Source of the DNA: Bog-473 sp963807675
Lineage (GTDB): Bacteria > Actinomycetota > Acidimicrobiia > Acidimicrobiales > RAAP-2
DNA: 64,000 bases
Assembly: GCA_963807675.1 (NCBI GenBank)
Contig: CAWECP010000002.1
Span: 496,001 to 560,000, forward strand
Reading direction: 5' to 3'
Numbering within the stretch: position 1 is the stretch's first letter; every line of letters starts with the position of its first letter. The notes below the pieces were generated by a model. It saw only the letters and a program-made list of their open reading frames with translations. It was not told the DNA's origin and did not search any database. Position numbers and translations under genes: made by a program. Below, one piece after another: positions 9,166 to 18,714 of this stretch.

Positions 9166-10395
9166 TCAGAATGGGTCGTAGGGGTAGTCGGTCATCGGCT
9201 CCCACCCGTGGCGCGTGATGAGCAGCACCTCCTCGGAGCGGTAGCCGGCGGCGCCGTCGTCCCACACGATCGGCTCGAGCACCAGGACCATGCCCTCGGC
9301 GAGGACGAGCGTGGCGTCGAACGCCTCACCGATGTCGCTTCCGACATAGGGCATCTCCGCGCTGTCGATGCCGAGTCCGTGCCCGAGATAGAAGTGGGGC
9401 ATCCACGGCTTGATGCCCCCGGCCGCGTCGATTGCCGCCGCCGTCAGGTCCGCCGCGGTCGACCCGGCCCGGGTGACGTCGAGGACGGCGGACATGATCG
9501 CCTGCCAGCGATCGAATTGGGAACGCTGCCGGGCATCCGGGCTGCGTCCCACGACCCAGGTCCGCCCGAAGTCGGAGTGGAATCCGCCGTAGCTGATGCC
9601 GGTGTCGACCCAGAGCACGTCCCCCTCGGAGAGCTCGCGCTCTGTCGTGAGGAGTGGGCAGGCCAGGTCGCCCGTCGTCGTCCACGGTCCATCGGCCATC
9701 CTCGACGGCATCACCTGCCAAATGGGATCGAGAATGTTGGCATCGGCGCCGGCATCGAAGATCGTGCGCAGGAAGGTCGCCGTGAGGTCGGTCTGCCGGA
9801 CACCCGGCGCGATGCGGGCCTGCACCTCGGCGATGGCCCGTTCCGTGATCCGCAGTCCGGTGCGCATGCACGACAGTTCATCCGGTGTCTTCGTCGCCTT
9901 GGCCTTGCTGATCACACGACCGCCGTCGACAGGCGGGTCGTGGGCGAAGAGGATCGACCGTTCGCGGCGGAGTGCATTCGTCCATTCGTCCATGGCGACG
10001 ACGGCGTTGGCCGGGAGGAGCTCTGCCAGCTGCGCCGCGAAGAGCTGCACCCCTTCGTCGAAGTCGAGGTAGACCGGGCCGTGGAGATGGTCGGGGGGCA
10101 GCTCCGTCAGGAGCCGGTCGTCCTCACGCATCGGGGAGAAGAGGTGCGGCCACTCGTCCTCCGCCAGGACGAGGGCGACCGGCTGTTCGAAGTTCGCCCG
10201 GCCGGAGTCGGCCAGCGGCCAGATCGCCCCCGTGGCGTACACCACGTTGGTGTTGCCCAGCAGCACGAGCGCGTCGAGACCCTGCTCGCCCATGGCGGCG
10301 TGCACCCGGTCCATCCGCTCCCGGCGCATGCGGGCAAGGTCCGGTGTGGCCGGGATCAGTGTCGGTGTCACCGAGGCCATCAGGCCTGCCGGCAT
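9166..10395 (-). CDS. M24 family metallopeptidase (Xaa-Pro peptidase-like)
   Basis: 409 residues. The N-terminal creatinase domain is followed by a full pita-bread domain with all five metal ligands: VDTG, HSDFGRT, YLGHGLG, LVLEP and SEEVLL. Family members cleave Xaa-Pro bonds or hydrolyse C-N bonds such as creatine. The start ATG 10395 overlaps the amidohydrolase stop by one base (TGATG); ATG 10380 is an alternative. It sits in an operon of acyl-CoA genes, so an amidase or deconjugation role on the pathway substrate is possible, but this is inference. Confidence 0.9.
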   Translation of the reverse strand: MPAGLMASVTPTLIPATPDLARMRRERMDRVHAAMGEQGLDALVLLGNTNVVYATGAIWPLADSGRANFEQPVALVLAEDEWPHLFSPMREDDRLLTELPPDHLHGPVYLDFDEGVQLFAAQLAELLPANAVVAMDEWTNALRRERSILFAHDPPVDGGRVISKAKATKTPDELSCMRTGLRITERAIAEVQARIAPGVRQTDLTATFLRTIFDAGADANILDPIWQVMPSRMADGPWTTTGDLACPLLTTERELSEGDVLWVDTGISYGGFHSDFGRTWVVGRSPDARQRSQFDRWQAIMSAVLDVTRAGSTAADLTAAAIDAAGGIKPWMPHFYLGHGLGIDSAEMPYVGSDIGEAFDATLVLAEGMVLVLEPIVWDDGAAGYRSEEVLLITRHGWEPMTDYPYDPF

Positions 10396-11569
10396 CAGGC
10401 GTCCACTCCGAGGTAGCGCTTGATGTTGCCGCTGACGATGGCGGCGGCCGCGTCTGCCCCCACTGCGCCCACGACCTCGGCCAGCGACTGGTTGCTGTAG
10501 CCGTACGTGCTCTCGTTGTGCGGGAAGTCGGTGGACCACATGACCCGGTCGACGCCGATGCGGGCCAGGAGTGCGAGCCCGAGTCGGTCGACCATGAACG
10601 AGGCGCACATATGGGTATCCCAGTAGTACGTCGGTTCGTGCTTGATCTCCAGGTTGGACAGGTGCCGGAAGGATGCCGCGATGTGGTCGGCATCCTGAAG
10701 AGCCGAAGGCACCCAGTTGATCCCGCCCTCGAACCAGCCGATGCGCAGTCCGGGGTGCCGATCGAGAATGCCTCCGAAGACGTACTTGGCGAACGTGTCC
10801 CGGAAAGGCGCCACCGACTGGAACATTCCGATGCTGACCGCGTTGAACTCGTTCGGCGTGGCGGGCGGGCTCTCGCCGATGTGGTGCGAGACCGGAACCT
10901 GTTCCTCTTCGATCACTTCCCAGACGCCGTCCATCGCCGAGCTGGCGTAGTCGATCGGGCGCTTCTCCAGGTCCTTCCCGGGAGAGAGGGGCATCAGGAA
11001 GGTCTTCAAGCCGAGTGCTTTGAGCTCGCGCAGCGTCCGCCGCGCTCCCTCGGCGTCCCACCAATTGATGAGGCCGACGCCGAAAATGCGGTTCTTCGAG
11101 CGCTCCTGGACCTCCGCGATGTGCTCGTTGTAGATCCGGAAGCAGAGCTCACGGACCTCCCGATCCGGCCACCCGAACAAGGCGAGGACGGAGTTCGGGA
11201 AGGCCAGTTCTCGTGAGATGCCCTCGGAGTCGAGGGCGGCCAGCCGCGCCTCGACGTCCCCCGTGTGCGATCCGGAGAGCGGGTCGTACTGGGTGAGCAC
11301 CTCGATGAACTCGGGCACGAGGAGCGACTTCCCGTCCAGGCCGAGCACCCAGCCGCCGTCGACATTCATCACCCGGGGGGCCCGATCCTTCATGTCGTCG
11401 GGAAAGCGCTCGTAGAAGATGTCCTCGGCCAGCGAGATGTGATCGTCGGCCGAGAACACCTCGGTCCCGGGGGGAGCCCGACGTCGACCACCGGTCCGGG
11501 ATGACGATCCTTCGGGGCCCCGAGGCCCTCGGCCGGGTAGGTAAGCGTCCTTGAGTTGCCGGTCATCAT
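10395..11569 (-). CDS. Amidohydrolase_2 family metal-dependent hydrolase, frameshifted near N-terminus
   Basis: About 391 aa when repaired; TIM-barrel amidohydrolase of the ACMSD/PF04909 type. Visible landmarks are SADDHISLAEDIFYERFP, the central HHIGESPP, GWFEGGINW and the C-terminal STDFPHNES. The frame breaks in a C run (plus strand G at 11469-11474): with one more C the N-terminus reads from MTGNSRTLTYPAEG to GLPPGTEVFSADDH without interruption. The start is ATG 11569 or 11566 (ATGATG), preceded by a purine run. It is the first gene of the minus-strand operon and is followed directly by the M24 gene. Members of this family are decarboxylases or hydrolases; the reaction here is unknown. 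Confidence 0.85.
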
Positions 11570-11600
11570 CCCCCCGCTTCACTCGTTGACGGTTGCCGGC

Positions 11601-11630
11601 AGATTACTTCGGTCCCGTAGCAATCGTCAA
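11601..11630 (-). promoter_or_regulatory. Promoter TTGACG-N18-TAATCT for the amidohydrolase operon
   Basis: On the minus strand TTGACG (11630-11625) and TAATCT (11606-11601) are 18 bases apart, placing the start of transcription about 25 bases before the ATGATG start. This is one of the best consensus-like promoters in the window. Confidence 0.55.
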
Positions 11631-11691
11631 CGGACCCTGCTAGCTTGCTCGGACGCTGAAGGTGTTCGGGGGAGGTCAGAGAGGTCGTGAC

Positions 11692-13368
11692 ATGACGACG
11701 TGGGGCTCCACCGTCGACGTCGTGATCGTCGGGTCCGGCGGTGGCGGCATGGTGGCGGCGCTGGCCACGGCCGCACAGGGTGCGAGCGCCCTGGTACTCG
11801 AGAAGCAGGCCCTGATCGGTGGCTCGACCGCGATGTCGGGCGGGATCGTGTGGGTCCCGAACAATCCGGTGATGCAGGCCATCGGGGTCGCGGACTCCTA
11901 CGAGGACGGCTTGGCCCATTTCGAGGCCGTCGTGGGCGACGTCGGACCCGCCTCGTCCTTCGAGCGCCGGCACGCCTTCTTGACGGCGGGGCCCGGAATG
12001 ATCTCGTTCCTGCAGGGTTGTGGCGTGCGCTTCACCTACTGCCGGGGCTACAGCGACTACTACTCCGACGCCAAGGGCGGCCACGACCTCGGGCGCGGGA
12101 TCGAGCCCGTCCCCTTTGACGGGCACGTGCTCGGGGGATGGCTCGAGAAACTGCAGCCAGGCCTGGCCCAGAGCCTGGGTCTGGCCGTGATGACGAACGA
12201 GGCGCGCTCCCTATCCAACTACAACCGGAGCCTCGGTGCCTTCGCCGTCTCGGCCCGGGTGGTGATCCGGACCTACACGGCGCGACTCCGCCGGCAGGCG
12301 CTGCTCACAAACGGCGCGTCGCTGATCGGGCAGATGTTGCGTGTGGCCCTCGAGCGGGGGATCCCGATCTGGCCTGATGCTCCCGTCGATGAGCTCATTG
12401 TGGAGGATGGCCGCGTCGTCGGGGTCCGCACCGTGCGGGAAGGTTCTCCGTTCCTGGTGCGCGCCCGCCAAGGCGTCCTGCTCGCGTCCGGCGGGTTCGC
12501 CCACAATGCCGAGATGCGCCAGCGGTTCGGCGGTGATCAACCCAACCGAGCACGGTGGTCGATCTCGAATCCCGGCGACACCGGCGAGGCGCTTCAGGCG
12601 GCCATGCGTATCGGCGCCAAGACGGACCTGATGGACGAGGCCTGGTGGCTGCCATCTCCGCGCACGGGTCGGTTCGGGCAGAGCACCCTCGACCAGGCCC
12701 GGCAGCGTCCGCGGACCATTTACGTCGATGCCGCCGGACAGCGGTTCGTGAACGAGTCGAACTCCTACATGGAGGTCGGCAAGGCAATGTACGCCCGTGA
12801 CAAGACGAGTCGCGCCGTTCCCTGCTGGCTGATCTTCGACGATCGATACCGCAAGCGCTACGCGCACCAGCGTTCCCGTCCCGGCCGGTTCCCGCGTCAG
12901 TTGTTCGAGAGCGGCATGCTCAAACAGGCCTGGACGCTCAACGAACTCGCGGCCCTGTGTGGCATCGACGCCGCCGGCCTGTCCGGGACCGTCGAGCGCT
13001 TCAACGAGCACGCCGCTCGCGGTGTCGATCCCGACTACGGGCGGGGCGAGTCGGCCTACAACCGTGCCCTGGGAGATCCGAACCCGAGGGTGCATCCGTG
13101 CCTCGGCCCGATCGACGAACCGCCGTACTACGCGGTGCAGGTCGTGCCCGGCGACATCGGAACCTGCGGCGGTGTGGTCACCAACGAACACGCGCAGGTA
13201 GTCGACCAGGACGACCGGCCCATCGATGGCCTCTACGCCACCGGCAACGGCACCGCCACCGTCATGGGCCGCCACTACCTCGGCCCCGGCGCCAGCATCG
13301 CCAACACCATGGTCTTCGGCTACGTCGCCGCCCGCCACGCCACCGGTCAGGCGTCCGCTGCGCCATGA
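11692..13368 (+). CDS. FAD-dependent oxidoreductase, 3-ketosteroid delta1-dehydrogenase-like
   Basis: 558 residues of the fumarate reductase/KstD flavoprotein family. The dinucleotide-binding motif VIVGSGGGGMVAA is at the N-terminus, followed by GGSTAMSGGIVWVP. A Tyr-rich loop CRGYSDYYSDAKGG and the C-terminal GLYATGNGTATVMGRHY with LGPGASIANTMVFGY resemble 3-ketosteroid dehydrogenases, where tyrosines and a glycine bind the 3-keto group. The start ATG 11692 follows GAGGTCGTGAC. It is divergent from the amidohydrolase operon and convergent with the ferredoxin. It probably dehydrogenates a cyclic ketone; steroid specificity is not proven by sequence. Confidence refers to the broad family. Confidence 0.87.
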   Translation: MTTWGSTVDVVIVGSGGGGMVAALATAAQGASALVLEKQALIGGSTAMSGGIVWVPNNPVMQAIGVADSYEDGLAHFEAVVGDVGPASSFERRHAFLTAGPGMISFLQGCGVRFTYCRGYSDYYSDAKGGHDLGRGIEPVPFDGHVLGGWLEKLQPGLAQSLGLAVMTNEARSLSNYNRSLGAFAVSARVVIRTYTARLRRQALLTNGASLIGQMLRVALERGIPIWPDAPVDELIVEDGRVVGVRTVREGSPFLVRARQGVLLASGGFAHNAEMRQRFGGDQPNRARWSISNPGDTGEALQAAMRIGAKTDLMDEAWWLPSPRTGRFGQSTLDQARQRPRTIYVDAAGQRFVNESNSYMEVGKAMYARDKTSRAVPCWLIFDDRYRKRYAHQRSRPGRFPRQLFESGMLKQAWTLNELAALCGIDAAGLSGTVERFNEHAARGVDPDYGRGESAYNRALGDPNPRVHPCLGPIDEPPYYAVQVVPGDIGTCGGVVTNEHAQVVDQDDRPIDGLYATGNGTATVMGRHYLGPGASIANTMVFGYVAARHATGQASAAP

Positions 13369-13374
13369 GGACGC

Positions 13375-13584
13375 TCAGCCCAGCGTGACGCCCTCTCGCC
13401 GGACCGAGATCGCATGGCTCGGACACTTGCGTGCCGCGGCGACGACCGAGTCTTCGGGTGACGCGCCAGGGTCGACGACGAAGGCGACGCTGTCACCGTC
13501 GAGATCGAAGACGCCGGGGGCCTCGTACACACAGTTTCCCGAGCCGATGCACAGGTCGCGATCGATCCCGACTTCCAAGCCCAT
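13375..13584 (-). CDS. 3Fe-4S ferredoxin of the P450-associated type
   Basis: 69 residues with three cluster cysteines, CIGSGNC and the later KCP, and no fourth cysteine in the usual position, as in small 3Fe-4S ferredoxins that feed bacterial P450s. The acidic middle (FDLDGDS) is typical. The start ATG 13584 faces the P450 start across about 42 bases, so the two are a divergent redox pair. No ferredoxin reductase is present in the window. Confidence 0.93.
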   Translation of the reverse strand: MGLEVGIDRDLCIGSGNCVYEAPGVFDLDGDSVAFVVDPGASPEDSVVAAARKCPSHAISVRREGVTLG

Positions 13585-13626
13585 GGAACGGATCGTATGC
13601 CTTCGGACACCAGATCGGGGTTGCCC

Positions 13627-14904
13627 ATGAGCGAGTTCAAGGACGTCAACTTCTTTGCCGACCGATCGGTCCAGGACGACCCCTATCCCTACTTCGACTG
13701 GGTGCGGGAACAGTCCACGGTGTGGCGCGACCCCAACTACGGGGTGTTCGTCATTACGGGCCACCCGGAGGCGATGACGATCTACGGCGACCCGGCATCG
13801 TTCCCGCCGAACGACTCGCCGTACGGGACCTACTCGTCGTGCAACGTCGTGAGCGGCATCTTCGTGAAGTTCTCCTCTCCCTTCACGGGCGACGACGTGA
13901 GCGACATCATTGTGAAGTGCCGGAACGAGCTGCCCTTCAGCGACCAGCTCCCCGCCTTCGACCCGCCGACCCATACGGCGCATCGACATCTCCTCATGCG
14001 GCTCATCACGCCGAAGCGCCTCAAGGAGAACGAGGACTTCATGTGGCAGTTCGCCGATCACCTCATCGACGGGTTCATTCAGGATGGATCGTGCGAGATG
14101 GTGGGTGCCTACGCCGAGCCCTTCACCCTCACCGTCATCGCGGATCTCGAAGGGGTGCCCGAGTCCGATCACTCCCTGTTCCGGGAGCGGCTGTCCACCG
14201 CACACCAGGACGTGTCCCACAAGCCGCTCGAGTTCCTCTACGAGCGGTTCACCGGGTACATCGAGGACCGGCGGCGCCAGCCCCGAACCGACGTGCTGAC
14301 CGGCCTGGCTACGGCGACCTTTCCGGACGGGTCGATCCCAGACGTGAAGGACGCCGCGCTCATCGCCGCCAACCTCTTCGCTGGTGGCCAGGAGACCACG
14401 GTCCGCCTGCTGTCCTTCGCGCTGCGGATGCTCGGGGAAAGGCCTGACTTGCAGGAGCAGGTCCGGGCCGATCGAGAGCGCATCCCGAACTTCATTGAGG
14501 AGACGCTCCGGTTGGAGAGCCCGCTGCGCACGCAGTTCCGCATGGCGCGGGTGCGCACCACCCTCGGCGGTGTCGAGATCCCGGCCGGGGGCACCGTCAT
14601 GCTCGTGCCCGGTGCGTGCAACCGCGACCCACGGCTCTTCGAGAATGCGTATGAGTTCGACATCGACCGCCAAAATGCGCGCCAGCACATCGCGTTCGGC
14701 CACGGCATCCACACCTGCGCCGGGGCGCCGCTGGCCCGCGCCGAGGGCCGGGTGACGATCAACCGTTTCCTCGACCGTGCATCCGACATCTCTATCTCAG
14801 AGGACCATCACGGACCGGCGGGAGCTCGGCACTACGACTACCTGCCGACCTTCTTCCTGCGCGGGCTCCAGCGGCTCTACCTGGATCTCGACCGCGCCAG
14901 CTGA
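13627..14904 (+). CDS. Cytochrome P450
   Basis: 425-residue soluble P450 with all hallmark elements: I-helix AGGQETTVR, ExxR as EETLR, and haem loop FGHGIHTCAG. The N-terminal half contains DPPTHTAHRHLLMRLITPKR, the C-helix region. The start is taken as ATG 13627 (MSEFKDVNFF); ATG 13597 is possible. It pairs with the divergent ferredoxin at 13375-13584, its likely electron donor. It is not a close copy of the P450s at 2155 and 20228. It presumably hydroxylates a terpenoid, steroid or alicyclic compound, inferred from the adjacent KstD-like flavoprotein. Confidence 0.93.
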   Translation: MSEFKDVNFFADRSVQDDPYPYFDWVREQSTVWRDPNYGVFVITGHPEAMTIYGDPASFPPNDSPYGTYSSCNVVSGIFVKFSSPFTGDDVSDIIVKCRNELPFSDQLPAFDPPTHTAHRHLLMRLITPKRLKENEDFMWQFADHLIDGFIQDGSCEMVGAYAEPFTLTVIADLEGVPESDHSLFRERLSTAHQDVSHKPLEFLYERFTGYIEDRRRQPRTDVLTGLATATFPDGSIPDVKDAALIAANLFAGGQETTVRLLSFALRMLGERPDLQEQVRADRERIPNFIEETLRLESPLRTQFRMARVRTTLGGVEIPAGGTVMLVPGACNRDPRLFENAYEFDIDRQNARQHIAFGHGIHTCAGAPLARAEGRVTINRFLDRASDISISEDHHGPAGARHYDYLPTFFLRGLQRLYLDLDRAS

Positions 14905-14926
14905 CGCCACCTCGGCTCAGCGATCC

Positions 14927-15736
14927 TCACCCCGTGGTGTTCGTGGCCTCCCGGGACGCCACTGCCTGGGACATGATCAGCTTCGTCTGCGCGTAGGGCG
15001 GCCCGGCGGTGGTTCCGCCGTCAATGGGCATCACGATGCCCGTGATCTGTGCGGCGCGGTCACTGGCCAGGAAGACCACGGCGTTGGCAACGTCCTCCGG
15101 CTGCGCCTCTCGCTCCAGCGGCTGCATGTATCGCAGGACCGGTCCCATGTCATAGGTGGTGATGCCAGTGCGGATGTGTGCCGGAGTAATGCAGTTGACC
15201 CTGATGCCGTAGGGCGCCAGGTCGACGGCCATGCACTTCGTCGCGTGCGCGATCGCCGCCTTCGAGGCACGGTAGGAGATCATGCCGGAACCGGCGTTGA
15301 TGGCGGCAATGGAGGCATTGTTGATGATGCAGCCACCCCCGTGGTCCTTCATGTACCGGCCGGCTCGCTGGGAGCCTGCGATGACTCCGAAGAGGTTGAC
15401 CTGCATGATCTGGGAGAAGTCGTCGAGGTCGTCCGGTAGAAATCGCTTGAGCGGGCTTCCGATTCCCGCATTGTTGAACATGATGTCCAACGCACCGAAG
15501 CGTTCGACGGTGAAGTCGACCAGCGCCTGCACCTGATTGATGTCACTCACGTCGCTCTGCTTGAAAGCGGCGGCGTCACCGATCCCTTCGGCGACCTCCT
15601 GCCCGCGTTCCGCATCGACGTCACCGATCACAACGTGTGCCCCTTCGGCAGCGAGGAGCTCGCCGGTCGCCCGGCCGATACCACCCGCTCCACCGGTGAC
15701 GATCGCCACCTTTCCGGCAAGTGTCTGCACGTTCAT
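14927..15736 (-). CDS. Short-chain dehydrogenase/reductase
   Basis: 269-residue classical SDR. Visible are TGGAGGIGRATG for cofactor binding, NNAG, the catalytic serine in NNASIAAINAG, and YRASK with catalytic Tyr and Lys. An acidic GDVDAE after the second strand favours NAD(H). The C-terminal IDGGTTAGPP is typical. It would oxidise a secondary alcohol or reduce a ketone, for instance the product of the neighbouring P450. It is followed on the same strand after 34 bases by nothing shared, and the enoyl-CoA hydratase gene lies just upstream, so the two may be cotranscribed. Confidence 0.93.
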   Translation of the reverse strand: MNVQTLAGKVAIVTGGAGGIGRATGELLAAEGAHVVIGDVDAERGQEVAEGIGDAAAFKQSDVSDINQVQALVDFTVERFGALDIMFNNAGIGSPLKRFLPDDLDDFSQIMQVNLFGVIAGSQRAGRYMKDHGGGCIINNASIAAINAGSGMISYRASKAAIAHATKCMAVDLAPYGIRVNCITPAHIRTGITTYDMGPVLRYMQPLEREAQPEDVANAVVFLASDRAAQITGIVMPIDGGTTAGPPYAQTKLIMSQAVASREATNTTG

Positions 15737-15770
15737 ACCGTGACCATACGTTCTCGCCCGCGTCCGTGCG

Positions 15771-16565
15771 TCAGCCCTTGGCGTCGTCGGGCGTCAAGCC
15801 TTCGGGCACCCAGCGTGGCGGCCGCTTCTCCATGAAAGCCAGCATCCCCTCACGCGGCTCCTCCGACTCCTCCAGCGCCCAGAACATGGTCTGGTAGTCG
15901 ATCAGCCCGTAGCGCTCGTTGAGCATGCGTTTGACGTGCGTGCGCGCCATCGGCGGCGTCTGCAGGATCTCGCGTACCGCCTCCATCGCGGCCTGGCGCA
16001 ACTGGTCGTGGGGGACCACCCGCGAGATCAGGCCGATGCGCAGCGCCTCGGCGGCGTCGAACCGGCGGGCCGACAGCAGCAGGTCGCGCGCCACGGCGAT
16101 GCCTACGTGCGCCGGGAGCACGGCGGCGTAGGTAGCGTCGGGGATGCCCCGCAGGAGCTCGGGCACCCGGAACGTGGCCCGGTCGCTGGCCACGCAGATG
16201 TCGGCCAGCATGGCGATGAGCAGACCGCCCGCCTGGCAGATGCCGTTGACAGCGGACACGACCGGCGCCCGGCTGTCGCGGATGGCCAGGAAGGGGAGGA
16301 TGTCGTGGCCGATGTCGGGGGTGGGCTCGTCGCCCTCCTCTCGTCGCCCGCCCAGGTCGCCGCCGGGCGCGAAGACGTCGCCCGTCCCCGTGATGATCAG
16401 CGCGGCCAGGTCGGGGTCGCTGTTCACGAGTCGTACGGCCCGCTTGATCCCGAAATACATGGCGGGCGTCAGCGCGTTGCGGGCAGCGGGCCGGTCGATG
16501 ATGCACCAGGCGACCGGCCCCTCGCGTTCGAAGCGGAGTCCGGCTGCTCCCAATTCGTTTGCCAC
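15771..16565 (-). CDS. Enoyl-CoA hydratase/isomerase family protein
   Basis: 264-residue crotonase. Oxyanion-hole regions are ITGTGDVFAPGGDLG and AVNGICQAGGLLIAMLADICVAS; the first catalytic position of crotonase (Glu) is in the segment RVPELLRGIPD. Normal length for a hydratase. The start ATG 16565 lies about 80 bases from the divergent esterase start. It likely hydrates an enoyl-CoA in the pathway and is probably transcribed with the SDR downstream. Confidence 0.9.
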   Translation of the reverse strand: MANELGAAGLRFEREGPVAWCIIDRPAARNALTPAMYFGIKRAVRLVNSDPDLAALIITGTGDVFAPGGDLGGRREEGDEPTPDIGHDILPFLAIRDSRAPVVSAVNGICQAGGLLIAMLADICVASDRATFRVPELLRGIPDATYAAVLPAHVGIAVARDLLLSARRFDAAEALRIGLISRVVPHDQLRQAAMEAVREILQTPPMARTHVKRMLNERYGLIDYQTMFWALEESEEPREGMLAFMEKRPPRWVPEGLTPDDAKG

Positions 16566-16647
16566 GTTGTCCTCCCTCGTGCGCCGTTCCGACGGACACT
16601 ACTGTCACGACGCCTGGATTCTTCACCCGACTAGAGGGGAGCAGCCG

Positions 16648-17592
16648 ATGACCGAGGTTGACGTTAGGAACCTTCTTGATCCCGACCTGCGGCCAGTGCT
16701 CGACGCCTTCGACCTGCCCCAGATGGACGCCGACGCCGTCGCCAGCATCCGCTCAGCCAAGTTCCCCGCCCTCGAACTCTCCGACGACGTGACGCGCACG
16801 GATCATCTGGTGCCGGGCGACCCTCCCGTGCCGGTGCGGGTCCACCGCCCCGTGGATGCGGCGGGCCCGCTTCCGGCCATGGTCACGATGCACGGCGGCG
16901 GCTATGTCATCGGGTCCTACGACATGGATGACCCGTTGCTCGACCGCTGGTGCCCGTCTCTGGGGTTGGTCGGCGTCTCGGTCGAGTACCGATTGGCGCC
17001 CGAGACGCCCTACCCCGGACCGCTCGACGACTGCTACGCCGCCCTGCGCTGGACCCACGACCACGCAGACGACCTGGGCATCGACCCTTCGCGCATCGGC
17101 ATCTACGGACTGAGTGCGGGTGGGGGGCTGGCGGCCGGGCTCGGCCTGCTGGCCCGCGACCGAGGCGAGGTTCCCGTGGCGTTCCAGTTCCTCGACTGCC
17201 CCATGCTCGACTACCACGGGGTGACACCGTCCATCCCGGCGCAGGGGCTCTACGTCTGGAATGCGGCGTCGAACGAGTTCGGTTGGCGGTCCTATCTGGG
17301 TGATCTCTACGGCAGCGACGACATTCCTCCTTACGCCTCGGCTGCCGGGGCCACCGACCTGTCCGGGCTTCCTCCGACCTGTGTTGTCGTCGGAGCCATC
17401 GACGGCTTCCGCGACGAGAACATCGACTACGCCCAGCGGTTGTGCCAGGCCGGTGTCGACTGCGAGCTACACGTCATTGCCGGCCTGCCGCACGCGTACA
17501 TGCTGGCGCCGGACGCCGCCGCCGTGAAGGACGCGGAGCGCTGCAAGGAGGACTGGCTGGCCCGGCAGCTGGCCCGGCTGGCGGCCGGCTAG
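16648..17592 (+). CDS. Alpha/beta hydrolase, hormone-sensitive-lipase (family IV) esterase
   Basis: 314 residues. Oxyanion motif MHGGGYVIGS, nucleophile elbow GLSAGGG, and the acid and histidine in IDGFRDEN and GLPHAYML form a complete catalytic triad. The VEYRLAPE segment is typical of the HSL family. Start ATG 16648 with GAGGGGAGC upstream. It would cleave esters of small or alicyclic acids. Its TAG stop overlaps the stop of the convergent thioesterase gene through the shared sequence CTAG. Confidence 0.92.
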   Translation: MTEVDVRNLLDPDLRPVLDAFDLPQMDADAVASIRSAKFPALELSDDVTRTDHLVPGDPPVPVRVHRPVDAAGPLPAMVTMHGGGYVIGSYDMDDPLLDRWCPSLGLVGVSVEYRLAPETPYPGPLDDCYAALRWTHDHADDLGIDPSRIGIYGLSAGGGLAAGLGLLARDRGEVPVAFQFLDCPMLDYHGVTPSIPAQGLYVWNAASNEFGWRSYLGDLYGSDDIPPYASAAGATDLSGLPPTCVVVGAIDGFRDENIDYAQRLCQAGVDCELHVIAGLPHAYMLAPDAAAVKDAERCKEDWLARQLARLAAG

Positions 17593-18420
17593 AGCTTGCC
17601 GGCGCCACCCAGAACGGGCACGGATCATGGCGTCCTGGACGAAGGACGCCGCCAGCTGCCCGTCGCCGCGGAAGATGTCCCCGCGGCCGTAGCTGCGGCC
17701 GTGCCCGGCGTAGGTGCTCACCTGCTCGAGCAGGTGCCACTCGCGCGCCGGGCAGGGCTCGTGGTAGGTCAGCGTGTGGCTGAGCACGCCCGTCGAGAGT
17801 GTCTTGTGCGCCTGGGCCTGGCCCACGCCGGCGTGCGGCCGCATGGCGGTGCCGATGAGAAAGCCGTCGGTCGAGTAGGCGACCAGGGCCTGGTCGGTGG
17901 CCGGGTCGTCGGGGGCCCCGGCGAAGCGCACCCAGACGTCGAGCTCGGCCGGGCCGACCAGGTCGGGGTCGCTGATGTCGACGGCGCCGACGATGCCGAT
18001 CTCCCACACGCCCTCGCCGCGGTTGTTCCCGGCCACGTCGTCGGGGCTCGATGCCGAGCGGGGGCTCCCGGCGTGGCGGATGACGTCGTCCTCGTTCGCG
18101 CTGAGCAGCACGAGTGAGCGCGTGCAGATGGTGTCGCCCTGACTGATCGTCACTGTGCTGCTGGCGACCGAGCGGCCGGCGTGCATCCGCTCCACGGTGA
18201 CGTCGAGCGGCGTGTCGGGCTGGGCCCCACGGGCGAACACGGTGTGCAGGGTCTTGACCGTCTTGCCGTCCTGCCCGGCCAGCCCGGCTATCACCGACTG
18301 GGCCAGGAGCTGGCCTCCGAAGACGATGCCGTGCTCGGACGGCAGGCTGGTGGCGCGGTAGCGGTCCTCACCGAGGGGCTCGAGGGTCAGGGCCTCCATG
18401 AACTCGTCAATGGTGGACAT
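17589..18420 (-). CDS. Acyl-CoA thioesterase II (TesB-like), frameshift at C-terminus
   Basis: About 276 residues of the double-hotdog TesB family, which releases CoA from acyl-CoA. The start MSTIDEFMEAL is followed by EHGIVFGGQLLAQS (first hotdog helix) and, in the second half, HAGVGQAQAHKTLSTG. One extra base at about 17619 shifts the last codons; removing it gives MIRPVLGGAGKL and a TAG stop at 17589-17591, a normal TesB end, whereas the uncorrected frame runs on through the neighbouring gene. It is divergent from the aldehyde dehydrogenase operon. Confidence 0.87.
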
Positions 18421-18575
18421 CGGGTCGGGTCTCCTTGTCTCGGGCCGGTGCGGTCCCCGGGTTGCGGCGCCCCACTCTGCCGGATGGCGGCCCGGCAGGG
18501 TCCGGCCTCGGCGCCCAGGGCGGGGTAGCCGCGCGAGGCCGGTACCCTGAGTCTCGCGTGACGATAATGCCATTT

Positions 18576-18604
18576 TTGACGACGACGTCAAAGTCAGATA
18601 CCCT
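18576..18604 (+). promoter_or_regulatory. Promoter with overlapping TTGAC-N6-GTCAA operator
   Basis: Plus-strand TTGACGACGACGTCAA is a perfect inverted repeat. Its first half doubles as a -35 box (TTGACG), with TACCCT 17 bases on as -10. Transcription would start about 100 bases before the aldehyde dehydrogenase. The same palindrome occurs at 28626, 28868 and 31282. Confidence 0.65.
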
Positions 18605-18714
18605 CGAAAAGCGAGCGTACTAGGCACGTGCCGGGGTAGCGCTGGCTGTGCCACGCTCTGGCGCGCCCGCCCGCGCCGAGTGGGTTCGATGCGGATGACG
18701 AGAGGAAGAGGACC

